DNA from: Oscillospiraceae bacterium
Lineage (GTDB): Bacteria > Bacillota > Clostridia > Oscillospirales > Acutalibacteraceae
NCBI GenBank assembly: GCA_003517915.1
Contig: DOZQ01000273.1
Location: 7,212-14,688 of the forward strand
Reading direction: 5' to 3'
DNA length: 7,477 nt
Both the position numbers and the translations under genes were made by a program. Positions 1-5,804 of this stretch are shown here, one piece after another. The stretch's first letter is position 1. Each line of letters begins with the position of its first letter. The notes below the pieces were generated by a model. The model worked only from the letters and a program-made list of their open reading frames with translations, was not told where the DNA came from and did no database searches.

Positions 1-1
1 C

Positions 2-52
2 CTGGCCAGCGGCAACGCGATTGACGTCGACGCGTTTATTGTAAATAAGTAG
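2..52 (+). CDS. C-terminal end of an upstream protein (5' part outside window)
   Basis: An open frame enters from the left edge and ends at TAG (50-52), giving the 16-residue tail LASGNAIDVDAFIVNK. This is too little to identify the protein. The ending resembles the last strand of beta-sandwich, carbohydrate-binding-like domains that close extracellular proteins with patterns such as 'SGN..I-D-D-A-F-V', but that is a guess from pattern memory. The frame is believable as a gene end because a strong terminator-like hairpin follows about 70 bases later and no other + strand gene lies between. It could also be a chance open frame. Its promoter and start lie outside the window. Confidence 0.4.
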   Translation: MASGNAIDVDAFIVNK

Positions 53-121
53 GGCCAGCTCCATGTGGATGCCCGGAATAAAATTTCCTGTTAACCCTAA
101 TTTGAAATCCCGGGATTAAAA

Positions 122-158
122 CAAACAGCGGATCGGTATATTGCCGATCCGCTGTTTG
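122..158 (+). terminator. Strong hairpin, probable terminator of the upstream gene
   Basis: A perfect 15-base inverted repeat (122-136 against 144-158, outer arm CAAACAGCGGATCGG) encloses a 7-base loop that can close further by T-G and A-T pairs. It is preceded by an A-rich stretch and followed by CGTGTTATTATA, which is only moderately T-rich. On the + strand it would end transcription of the gene stopping at base 52. On the minus strand the tail TGTTTTAAT is about as good, so it may act in both directions. It ends about 20 bases before the proposed -35 box of topB and so insulates that gene from read-through. Confidence 0.7.
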
Positions 159-177
159 CGTGTTATTATACTATATA

Positions 178-206
178 TTGCGTATATTACAAAAACAAAG
201 TATAAT
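178..206 (+). promoter_or_regulatory. Candidate sigma-A promoter for topB
   Basis: A -35-like TTGCGT (178-183) is separated by exactly 17 bases from a perfect -10 box TATAAT (201-206). A second TATAAT lies at 213-218. The whole stretch from about 165 to 222 is very AT-rich, in contrast to the flanking coding DNA. Transcription would start near 213, leaving a short leader of about 30 bases before the topB start codon. The -35 box matches the TTGACA consensus at only 4 of 6 positions, so the exact box is less certain than the presence of a promoter. Confidence 0.6.
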
Positions 207-229
207 ATATATTATAATATTTGGTATAT

Positions 230-235
230 GGGAGG
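230..235 (+). promoter_or_regulatory. Ribosome binding site of topB
   Basis: GGGAGG lies 8 bases upstream of ATG at 244. It decides the start: the same frame is open back to a GTG at 160, but that codon overlaps the hairpin and promoter region and has no ribosome binding site. Confidence 0.8.
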
Positions 236-243
236 CGGCCGAT

Positions 244-2403
244 ATGGCAAAGACACTTGTGCTGGCGGAAAAACCGTCTGTCGCAAAAGAAATCGCCCGG
301 GTGCTGGGCTGCAAAGGCGGGCAAAGCGGATATATCTCCGGCGGCGCATATATAGTGACCTGGGCGCTGGGACATTTGGTAACCCTGGCCGAGCCGGAGC
401 ATTACGGTGAGCAGTATAAAAGCTGGCGGATGGATACGCTGCCGATGCTGCCGGAAAAAATGGCGCTTAAAGTAATTCCCGAAACGACAAAGCAGTACAA
501 AACCGTGCGTTCGCTGCTCATGAGCGCGGAGGTTGGCTCGATTATAATCGCGACCGACGCGGGCAGGGAAGGGGAATTGGTGGCTCGCTGGATAATCAAA
601 AAGGCCGGCTGCAAAAAACCGATACGCCGGCTGTGGATATCCTCTCAGACGGATAAAGCGATAAAAGAGGGGTTTGCCTCACTGCGGGACGGACGAGAAT
701 ATGAAAACCTTTATCATTCCGCCGAGGCGCGCGCCGAGGCGGACTGGCTGGTCGGACTGAACGTGACAAGAGCCTTGACATGTAAATTCAGCGCCCAGCT
801 TTCGGCCGGGCGGGTGCAGACCCCGACACTCGCGTTAATCGCGCGAAGGGAAGAGGAAATAAGAAAATTTGTGCCTAAAGAGTATTACACGGTGAATGCC
901 GATTTGGGCGGATTTTTTGTCACCTACCGTGACGGAGCCAACCAGAGCGCCATATATGATGAGGCTCAGGCGAAAATGATTGCCGACAGGGCAAAATCCG
1001 CGTCGTTTCAGATAACCGACATACAGTCGTCGGATAAGCGTACTCCGCCACCGATGCTGTATGACCTGACCGAGCTGCAGCGCGACGGCAATAAGCTTTA
1101 CGGCTTTTCGCCCAAAGAGACGCTTTCGATTATGCAGCGGCTTTATGAGCATCACAAGATTTTGACCTATCCGCGTACCGATTCCCGTTATTTGACCGAC
1201 GACATAGTGCCGACCCTTAGAGAAAGGCTGATTGCCTGTTCGGTCGGGGAATTCGCGAAAATCGCGGGTGAGCTCATTCGCTCGAGAAAAAGCATCGCCA
1301 AAGCCTGTATAAACAACGCCAAGGTCAGCGACCACCACGCGATTATCCCTACAGAGGAGCCGGTTCGGCTGAGCGAGCTTAACAACGAGGAAAAGAAGAT
1401 ATATTTTCTGGTGCTGCGCCGGTTTCTCACCTGCTTTTATCCCGATTCGGTTTATCGGCAGATTAAAATCCGCTTAAAGGCGGGGCCGGATTTATTTACC
1501 GCCGCCGGCAAAGAGGTGCTGGAAAAGGGCTGGCGGGCGGTATATGAGCTGGAGGAGGAGACCGAGGAGGTCGAGCAGACGTTGCCCTCGCTTCAAAAAG
1601 GACAAAAATTCCGCTGCGTGAATGTTCAGCTGAAAGCAGGCAAGACCTCGCCGCCCTCCAGATATACCGAGGCGTCGCTGCTTTCCGCGATGGAAAATCC
1701 GTCGAAATACATAGCCGACAAGACAATGAAGGAATATATCGGCGGGGGGCTGGGGACACCCGCGACCCGGGCGGATATTATTGACAAGCTGTTTTCTTCA
1801 TTTTACATTGAGAAAAAGGGCAAGTCGATTCATCCCACCTCAAAAGGCCGGCAGCTTATAGAGCTGGTGCCCGAAGAACTGCGTGAACCGCTGCTTACCG
1901 CGAAATGGGAACAGGAGCTTGAGGGCATAAGCAAGGGCAAGGCAAAGAAAGAAGCGTTTATAGCGGAAATAAGGGGCTACAGCTCGGCGCTGGTGAATCA
2001 GGTCAAAAACAGCACCGCGAAATATATGCATGACAATGTTACCCGCACGCCCTGCCCGGACTGCGGCAAGATGATGCTTGAGGTGTCGGGGAAAAAGGGC
2101 AAGATGCTGGTCTGTCAGGATCGGGAGTGCGGCTACCGGCGGAACATCAGCTTTAATTCGAGGGTGCGCTGCCCTAACTGTCATAAATTTATGGAGGTGT
2201 TCGGCGAGAAAGAAGCCAGAACCTATGTGTGTCCCTGCGGTTTTCGTGAAAAGGTCGACCGTTTTCATGAAAAACTGGATTCACAGCCGGGCGCGAACAA
2301 GTCGGATGTTAAAAAATATCTGGATAATCAGCAAAAAGGCGGAGGCGGTTTTAATGCGTTAGCGGCGGCTTTGGCCAAGGCTCAGGACAAACAGGGAAGA
2401 TAA
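244..2403 (+). CDS. topB: DNA topoisomerase III (type IA)
   Basis: This 719-residue protein is a type IA topoisomerase, which cuts one DNA strand through a 5'-phosphotyrosine link and passes another strand through the gap. It decatenates and unknots DNA in the cytoplasm. The N-terminal TOPRIM domain starts with LVLAEKPSVAKEIARVLG (Glu9) and carries ATDAGREGELVARW (Asp105, Gly107, Glu109). The catalytic tyrosine is Tyr309 in ILTYPRTDSRYL. Other family blocks are SAGRVQTPTLALIARREEE and GLGTPATRADIIDKL. Two C-terminal zinc ribbons follow, with Cys604, 607, 624 and 629, then Cys643, 646, 663 and 665. The tail GGGGFNALAAAL is common in Bacillota TopB. The length is normal for the family and the frame is intact. 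Gly107 replaces the second Asp of the usual DxD metal motif. I recall the same change in other Bacillota TopB proteins, so it is probably not a defect. Start chosen by GGGAGG at 230-235 and the MAKTLVLAEKPS N-terminus. It appears to be a single-gene unit. Plasmid and conjugative-element copies of topB exist, but no such neighbours are seen. Confidence 0.96.
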   Translation: MAKTLVLAEKPSVAKEIARVLGCKGGQSGYISGGAYIVTWALGHLVTLAEPEHYGEQYKSWRMDTLPMLPEKMALKVIPETTKQYKTVRSLLMSAEVGSIIIATDAGREGELVARWIIKKAGCKKPIRRLWISSQTDKAIKEGFASLRDGREYENLYHSAEARAEADWLVGLNVTRALTCKFSAQLSAGRVQTPTLALIARREEEIRKFVPKEYYTVNADLGGFFVTYRDGANQSAIYDEAQAKMIADRAKSASFQITDIQSSDKRTPPPMLYDLTELQRDGNKLYGFSPKETLSIMQRLYEHHKILTYPRTDSRYLTDDIVPTLRERLIACSVGEFAKIAGELIRSRKSIAKACINNAKVSDHHAIIPTEEPVRLSELNNEEKKIYFLVLRRFLTCFYPDSVYRQIKIRLKAGPDLFTAAGKEVLEKGWRAVYELEEETEEVEQTLPSLQKGQKFRCVNVQLKAGKTSPPSRYTEASLLSAMENPSKYIADKTMKEYIGGGLGTPATRADIIDKLFSSFYIEKKGKSIHPTSKGRQLIELVPEELREPLLTAKWEQELEGISKGKAKKEAFIAEIRGYSSALVNQVKNSTAKYMHDNVTRTPCPDCGKMMLEVSGKKGKMLVCQDRECGYRRNISFNSRVRCPNCHKFMEVFGEKEARTYVCPCGFREKVDRFHEKLDSQPGANKSDVKKYLDNQQKGGGGFNALAAALAKAQDKQGR

Positions 2404-2407
2404 CAGG

Positions 2408-2448
2408 AATGACGATTACTTACAGGGTAAAACCTCAAAACCGTCATT
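2408..2448 (+). terminator. Weak stem-loop after topB
   Basis: AATGACG (2408-2414) pairs perfectly with CGTCATT (2442-2448), with a small inner GGT/ACC pairing (2426-2428 with 2432-2434). It sits 5 bases after the topB stop codon, the right place for a terminator. However, the outer stem is only 7 base pairs, the loop is long and no T-run follows (AAGTCGGG). It may be a 3' end-stabilising hairpin, a poor terminator or chance. Confidence 0.3.
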
Positions 2449-2483
2449 AAGTCGGGATAAATGGCATTATTTATCTTTTGCTA

Positions 2484-2513
2484 TTGACAATTGGTGTAGA
2501 CTGCTATTATTAT
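2484..2513 (+). promoter_or_regulatory. Candidate sigma-A promoter of the BlaI-like gene
   Basis: A perfect -35 box TTGACA (2484-2489) is followed after 18 bases by TATTAT (2508-2513). A second reading, TATTAT at 2505-2510, gives a 15-base spacer. Transcription would begin near 2520 and leave a leader of about 165 bases before the TTG start at 2686. The -35 region contains ACA-N5-TGT (2487-2497), a short dyad. BlaI/MecI-type repressors usually bind TACA/TGTA dyads over their own promoters, so autoregulation is possible, but the dyad is too short to call an operator. Confidence 0.5.
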
Positions 2514-2673
2514 TGCATTAACTTGATAATATGATTAGGTTTCGTTTCGCTAAGTAAGCAATGAATAATTCTGACTTTTGCAGGGGCAAACTTTGTTCGC
2601 ATGCGAGCACACAAAGCGCGCGCTTGTACGGTTTATTTGATCATCGCTTACCTGGAATTCGTGGGGATGAATT
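2514..2673 (+). other. Long palindrome-rich leader, no well-supported gene
   Basis: This stretch lies between the candidate promoter and the ribosome binding site of the BlaI-like gene. An imperfect outer stem pairs GTAAGCAATGA (2554-2564) with TCATCGCTTAC (2641-2651), with one mismatch. Inside it lie a CTTTGT/ACAAAG pair (2591-2596 with 2611-2616) around TCGCATGCGA (2598-2607), then the 12-base palindrome AAGCGCGCGCTT (2614-2625). A 42-codon open frame (2561-2689) runs through it without a visible ribosome binding site. The region could be a structured 5' leader, a set of protein-binding dyads or decayed DNA. No known RNA class could be assigned. Confidence 0.35.
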
Positions 2674-2679
2674 GAGGTG
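2674..2679 (+). promoter_or_regulatory. Ribosome binding site of the BlaI-like gene
   Basis: GAGGTG lies 6 bases before TTG at 2686. This favours TTG 2686 as the start over the in-frame GTG at 2677, which is itself part of this site, and over TTG 2680, which directly adjoins it. No in-frame ATG occurs before Met16. Confidence 0.6.
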
Positions 2680-2685
2680 TTGCAT

Positions 2686-3084
2686 TTGATCTTTGCTTCC
2701 ATTATCTTGCCTAAAAAAGAGCTTGAAATTATGGAAATCATTTGGTCGGAAGATAGGGCGCTCACAAATCAGGAGTTTATGACCTTAAAACCGGAATTGT
2801 CAGGTGCGGCAATTCAAGAACTATTGGATACGCTGGTGAATAAAAATCTGTTAAGTCTTATCGGTTACTCGGATGATACCTCAGGGGATTGTACGATTTT
2901 CACCTATTCTTATGTGATTTCGTCAGAGGTGTATTATTTGCAGCAGCTGGTACTCAGTCCGTCTATGAATATAAGCAAGATCCCGTGCATTGTCAGAGGT
3001 CTTTGCAGAGAGGTATGCCATTTGGAAAATGAAGAAATAGACCGCATACAGGCCGTCATCAAAAAAGAAATCAAGGTAGAATAA
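2686..3084 (+). CDS. BlaI/MecI-like winged-helix transcriptional repressor
   Basis: This small protein has 132 residues from the TTG start, close to the usual 120-130 of the BlaI/MecI/CopY family. Family members are dimeric DNA-binding repressors in the cytoplasm, classically of beta-lactamase or copper genes. The first helix LPKKELEIMEIIW (residues 8-20) matches the family pattern ending in a conserved Trp. ALTNQEFMTL and SGAAIQELLDTLVNKNLL (39-56) fit the second helix and the recognition helix. IFTYSYVISSEVYY (71-84) fits the wing and the family linker. The C-terminal half, ending in ENEEIDRIQAVIKKE, resembles the dimerisation helices ('LSEEEIEELKKL'). The recognition-helix sequence diverges from textbook members. 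No BlaR1-type sensor protease or beta-lactamase gene adjoins, so its targets are unknown and may lie elsewhere. The gene stands alone between topB and a convergent operon and looks more AT-rich than topB. Assignment rests on pattern similarity only; another small winged-helix family is possible. Confidence 0.6.
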   Translation: MIFASIILPKKELEIMEIIWSEDRALTNQEFMTLKPELSGAAIQELLDTLVNKNLLSLIGYSDDTSGDCTIFTYSYVISSEVYYLQQLVLSPSMNISKIPCIVRGLCREVCHLENEEIDRIQAVIKKEIKVE

Positions 3085-3122
3085 ATTATTAATGTTGCCA
3101 TCCACACTACTACCTCATATAC

Positions 3123-3170
3123 AATAACCCAAAGAGGCCGGATTGAATGATCCGACCTCTTTGGGTTATT
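3123..3170. terminator. Bidirectional terminator between convergent genes
   Basis: A 15-base perfect inverted repeat (3123-3137 against 3156-3170, arm AATAACCCAAAGAGG) continues after one C-A mismatch into a further 5-base stem CGGAT/ATCCG, closing on a 6-base loop (3144-3149). The outer bases are AT-rich and the arms carry TTTGGGTTATT on either strand, so it can act both ways. It serves the BlaI-like gene (stop at 3084) on the + strand and the flippase gene on the minus strand. The flippase TAA (3171-3169) overlaps the outermost base pairs of the stem. Confidence 0.85.
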
Positions 3171-4530
3171 AAGCATATTGTGCCTGTATATTCTTTTTGA
3201 AAAACTGGCTGAGCCATATGCTTTGAATGGTACAGAAAATAATCAGGATTATAATGTTGAGGAATATGATTATTATCCACTCGTCTGTAAAGCGGCTGAG
3301 AATCAGCAGGGTTATAATCTTCAGCACGGCTCCTGCCGAATAGCAGATGATTTGAATTTTTAGCTTACCCATGCCGTTGGCAAACGCGCATAAAACTGAG
3401 ACCCAGATCAGAGCTCCGCTGTATAATGCAAAAGCCAAAGCGTAAACATAATTGGCATCGTATACTCCATCGCTTAAAAACTTAATGCCGAACGAGGTGA
3501 AAGGGATTGTGGCGAATTCAAAAAACAAGGCTAGAAGCGCAAGCCCTTGAAGCCGCCGGTAAAGCTTTCTCATCCAGATAAAATCTTTTTCTTTTAGCGC
3601 TTTTGTAACGGCCGACCAGATAGGTGTGAGCATAAGAAAGATTACCTTTTCCGCCAAAGAAAATAACCGCTGATAGACGTTGTATTCTGCGACCTTGCCG
3701 GTATCGCTGAATCTTGTTATAAATATATCGTTGGTTCCGAGCAGCAGCATGAATACAAGCTGGACCACGAAAAACAGGCCGCCTAAGGTCAGCACGTCCA
3801 GCGCGTATTTTTTTTGAAAATATTTAAACCCGGGCCGTGCCTTTTTAAGATTTGAAGAAAAAACAACAATAGTCGCAATAATCAGTGGGAGATTGGCGCA
3901 GATAACATGTGCAACGCTAAGGGTTACCAAACGGGACTGAGCACTACCGATTTTATAGACCGCGACAAATATGAGCTGCATAGCGTTTGAGATCAAAATA
4001 AGCAGACTGTTCATAAAGGATTTTTGGAGGGCGTACATCACGGAAGAAATGAGCTTTAAGAAAAATTGGAGCAAAATGCCGAAAAATGTGATGAATACGC
4101 ACAGTAAAAGAGTGTCCTTTGAAATCACGGTTGTCTCAAGATTAAAAACTCCGTGCCAGTTGACAAAAGGAAAAGCGACGGCGGAAACGGCACAGAGCAG
4201 CAAAACACACAAGCCAATAATAATATATGCGGAAGAAATATATTTTCTGCTCTTCGCAAGGTCATTTTCACTCAGTGACTCTACAAGGCGGTTGCGCAGG
4301 CCGTTACCTATGCCAAGGTCAAAATTCAAAACAAGAGACAGAAAAGAAAGAAGGACAAACCAAAGACCCAAAAGGTTTTCGTTCCCGAAATAAGCCATAT
4401 AATAACGGGTCGTGAGTAAAACTACGATCATTGAGCCGCCTTTGATCAGGCCGGCGTTAAAAATATTGAAAAGTATGCTGCGGTCACGTTCGCTGATTTT
4501 TTTATATTTCTCGGTTAGTTTTTTTATCAT
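3169..4530 (-). CDS. Wzx-like polysaccharide flippase (MATE/MOP superfamily)
   Basis: The 453-residue product is a polytopic membrane protein with about 12 hydrophobic segments visible by eye (around residues 20-47, 54-75, 98-123, 139-167, 172-193, 201-225, 248-270, 290-312, 328-350, 362-384, 393-411 and 418-440). The block LVLNFDLGIGNGLRNRLVES (66-85) is typical of O-antigen/capsule flippases, which move undecaprenyl-linked sugar units to the outer face of the membrane. Length and topology fit this family. Amphipathic, basic ends (MIKKLTEKYKKISERDRS at the N-terminus) flank the membrane part. It is the last gene of the minus-strand operon, 23 bases after the second glycosyltransferase, whose product it may export. 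AGGAAG (minus strand, 4546-4541) lies 10 bases before the ATG. The lipid-linked substrate cannot be told from sequence. A teichoic-acid or other glycan exporter of the same superfamily is also possible. Confidence 0.85.
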   Translation of the reverse strand: MIKKLTEKYKKISERDRSILFNIFNAGLIKGGSMIVVLLTTRYYMAYFGNENLLGLWFVLLSFLSLVLNFDLGIGNGLRNRLVESLSENDLAKSRKYISSAYIIIGLCVLLLCAVSAVAFPFVNWHGVFNLETTVISKDTLLLCVFITFFGILLQFFLKLISSVMYALQKSFMNSLLILISNAMQLIFVAVYKIGSAQSRLVTLSVAHVICANLPLIIATIVVFSSNLKKARPGFKYFQKKYALDVLTLGGLFFVVQLVFMLLLGTNDIFITRFSDTGKVAEYNVYQRLFSLAEKVIFLMLTPIWSAVTKALKEKDFIWMRKLYRRLQGLALLALFFEFATIPFTSFGIKFLSDGVYDANYVYALAFALYSGALIWVSVLCAFANGMGKLKIQIICYSAGAVLKIITLLILSRFTDEWIIIIFLNIIILIIFCTIQSIWLSQFFKKNIQAQYA

Positions 4531-4553
4531 TCATGTCACGCTTCCTGCTCTCG

Positions 4554-5804
4554 CTAAAACAGTTTGTCAATAACGTCGGCAAACGCCTGCGGAGTATTCT
4601 TATACATTTTACTGCTCAAAGCATCAAATTCTGTGGTTTTTCCGAGGCTTCCGGATATGAAGAGATCTGCCGCGCGCGCGTCACGCTCGGTCTGCGAAAA
4701 ATCCTCCGACAGCAAAAGCGCAAGTGGGTACTGCCGGAGATAGGGGATACATGGCTCGTCCGGAATAGGGCAGGTGGAAATAATGGGTTTCCCGTAGGAC
4801 ATGTATTCGAAGATTTTGCTGGGAATCATATGCGGGGTGTTGTTGCCGATATTGACAAATATATCGGCGTTTGCCAAAACATCAAGGATTTCGGAGTGAG
4901 AAACCGGATCAAAAATTCTAATCGGATTCTTGCTTCGGTCTTTGGATTGCCGCAAAACCTTGGGATTGGTGCAGTAGCCGATTATTGTCAGCACGCAATC
5001 GGGGATTTTAAGAAGACTGAAAATCTCAAGAAAATATTCGGGTTTTCTGATGTTATAAGGAATAGAGCCGGTATAAACCAAATTGATTTTGCCGGGCAGC
5101 AAAATGGGACTGCTCTCCGCGCCGTTTTCGAAGGGACGCAGCAGCAAAGGGATTCCCAGCGTTATCAGCCGCTCATAATATGCCTCGTTCGCGGCGAAAC
5201 GCTCATAATGCCCGGTCATGGATTCCATTATGACGATACGGTCGGCATTTGAAAAAAGTCTGTGTTCCCAGGCAAGACCTTTTTTTACGGTGGCCTGCTC
5301 TGACATAAAGCGGGGAACTCCGCTGGCCGACAGGGCGTCGAGCATATAAGGCACAAACAAAACCTCGGGATGCCTTTTCTTAAAGCGGTGGCCCGCCAAA
5401 AGAGTTTCAAACGGACTGTATACTGACAAGATCAGATCAAACGAAAACCGACGGTGCAGTTTTTCGGCTTCTTTTAAAAACCGGCGCGAATAGAGAGGAA
5501 AACCCAGAGGCCAGACCGGAAGCAGCATAAGGAGCTTGATGCGGCGTAAAAACGAAACAAGCCTATGCAGAAATTTGGCGGTTTTGCCGGGGTGGGTGAG
5601 TTTCCACTGGGAAAAACGCACGCCTAGCGGCGGCAGGATTTTATGAATCACCGCGCCGTATATATTGCGCTCCGCAGGCCCCTCAAGGCGGTTTACTACG
5701 CAGTGCACCTCATATCCCCGGTCTATAAGCTCACCTATTACCGCGTTTACGCAGATGCTGCCGGGAGACCATTCGCTGCCGAGTAAAATCAGGATTTTCC
5801 GCAT
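4554..5804 (-). CDS. GT-B glycosyltransferase, family 4-like (second of tandem pair)
   Basis: The 416-residue protein has the layout of a GT-B fold glycosyltransferase. The N-terminal half opens with a Rossmann strand and loop, MRKILILLGSEWSPG. The C-terminal half has NLVYTGSIPYNIRKPEYFLE (241-260), ANADIFVNIG (311-320) and the nucleotide-sugar-binding block IPSKIFEYMSYGKPIISTCP (327-346), as in GT4-like enzymes. It would add a sugar from a nucleotide donor to a growing glycan on the cytoplasmic side of the membrane. A hydrophobic and basic patch (FLRRIKLLMLLPVWPLGFPL, 85-104) may hold it to the membrane. There is no signal peptide. It is homologous over its whole length to the neighbouring upstream gene and starts inside that gene's end (16-base overlap). 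AGGAGA (minus, 5816-5811) lies 6 bases before the ATG. Donor and acceptor are unknown. Confidence 0.85.
   Translation of the reverse strand: MRKILILLGSEWSPGSICVNAVIGELIDRGYEVHCVVNRLEGPAERNIYGAVIHKILPPLGVRFSQWKLTHPGKTAKFLHRLVSFLRRIKLLMLLPVWPLGFPLYSRRFLKEAEKLHRRFSFDLILSVYSPFETLLAGHRFKKRHPEVLFVPYMLDALSASGVPRFMSEQATVKKGLAWEHRLFSNADRIVIMESMTGHYERFAANEAYYERLITLGIPLLLRPFENGAESSPILLPGKINLVYTGSIPYNIRKPEYFLEIFSLLKIPDCVLTIIGYCTNPKVLRQSKDRSKNPIRIFDPVSHSEILDVLANADIFVNIGNNTPHMIPSKIFEYMSYGKPIISTCPIPDEPCIPYLRQYPLALLLSEDFSQTERDARAADLFISGSLGKTTEFDALSSKMYKNTPQAFADVIDKLF

Noticed and set aside
63..119. 18-codon ORF starting ATG at 63
   Set aside because: It is very short, has no clear ribosome binding site and lies between a gene end and a terminator.
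160..243. GTG at 160 as an alternative topB start
   Set aside because: The extra 28 codons overlap the AT-rich promoter and the TATAAT boxes, GTG 160 lacks a ribosome binding site, and the family N-terminus begins at ATG 244.
835..1338. 167-codon minus-strand open frame inside topB
   Set aside because: It is antisense to conserved topoisomerase motifs, including the catalytic Tyr region, and has no family resemblance.
1840..2268. 142-codon minus-strand open frame inside topB
   Set aside because: It is antisense to the zinc-ribbon region of topB, with no own promoter or recognisable product.
244..2403. topB as a sign of an integrative conjugative element
   Set aside because: Such elements often carry topB, but no relaxase, conjugation, integrase or replication genes are present, and the protein resembles the chromosomal Bacillota type.
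2576..2651. c-di-GMP-I riboswitch
   Set aside because: Only two short core-like strings match. The expected base-paired stems and the conserved 3' half are not visible, so it is not called.
3971..4393. 140-codon + strand open frame inside the flippase gene
   Set aside because: It is antisense to membrane segments of the flippase and its composition is typical of a complementary-strand shadow.
4542..4570. Minus-strand TTGACA (4570-4565) as an internal promoter of the flippase gene
   Set aside because: Seventeen bases downstream the sequence reads CAGGAA, not a -10 box. The TTGACA is simply coding sequence at the end of the glycosyltransferase.
4533..5252. 239-codon + strand open frame
   Set aside because: It lies wholly antisense to the well-supported glycosyltransferase gene, lacks recognisable motifs and looks like a codon-bias shadow.
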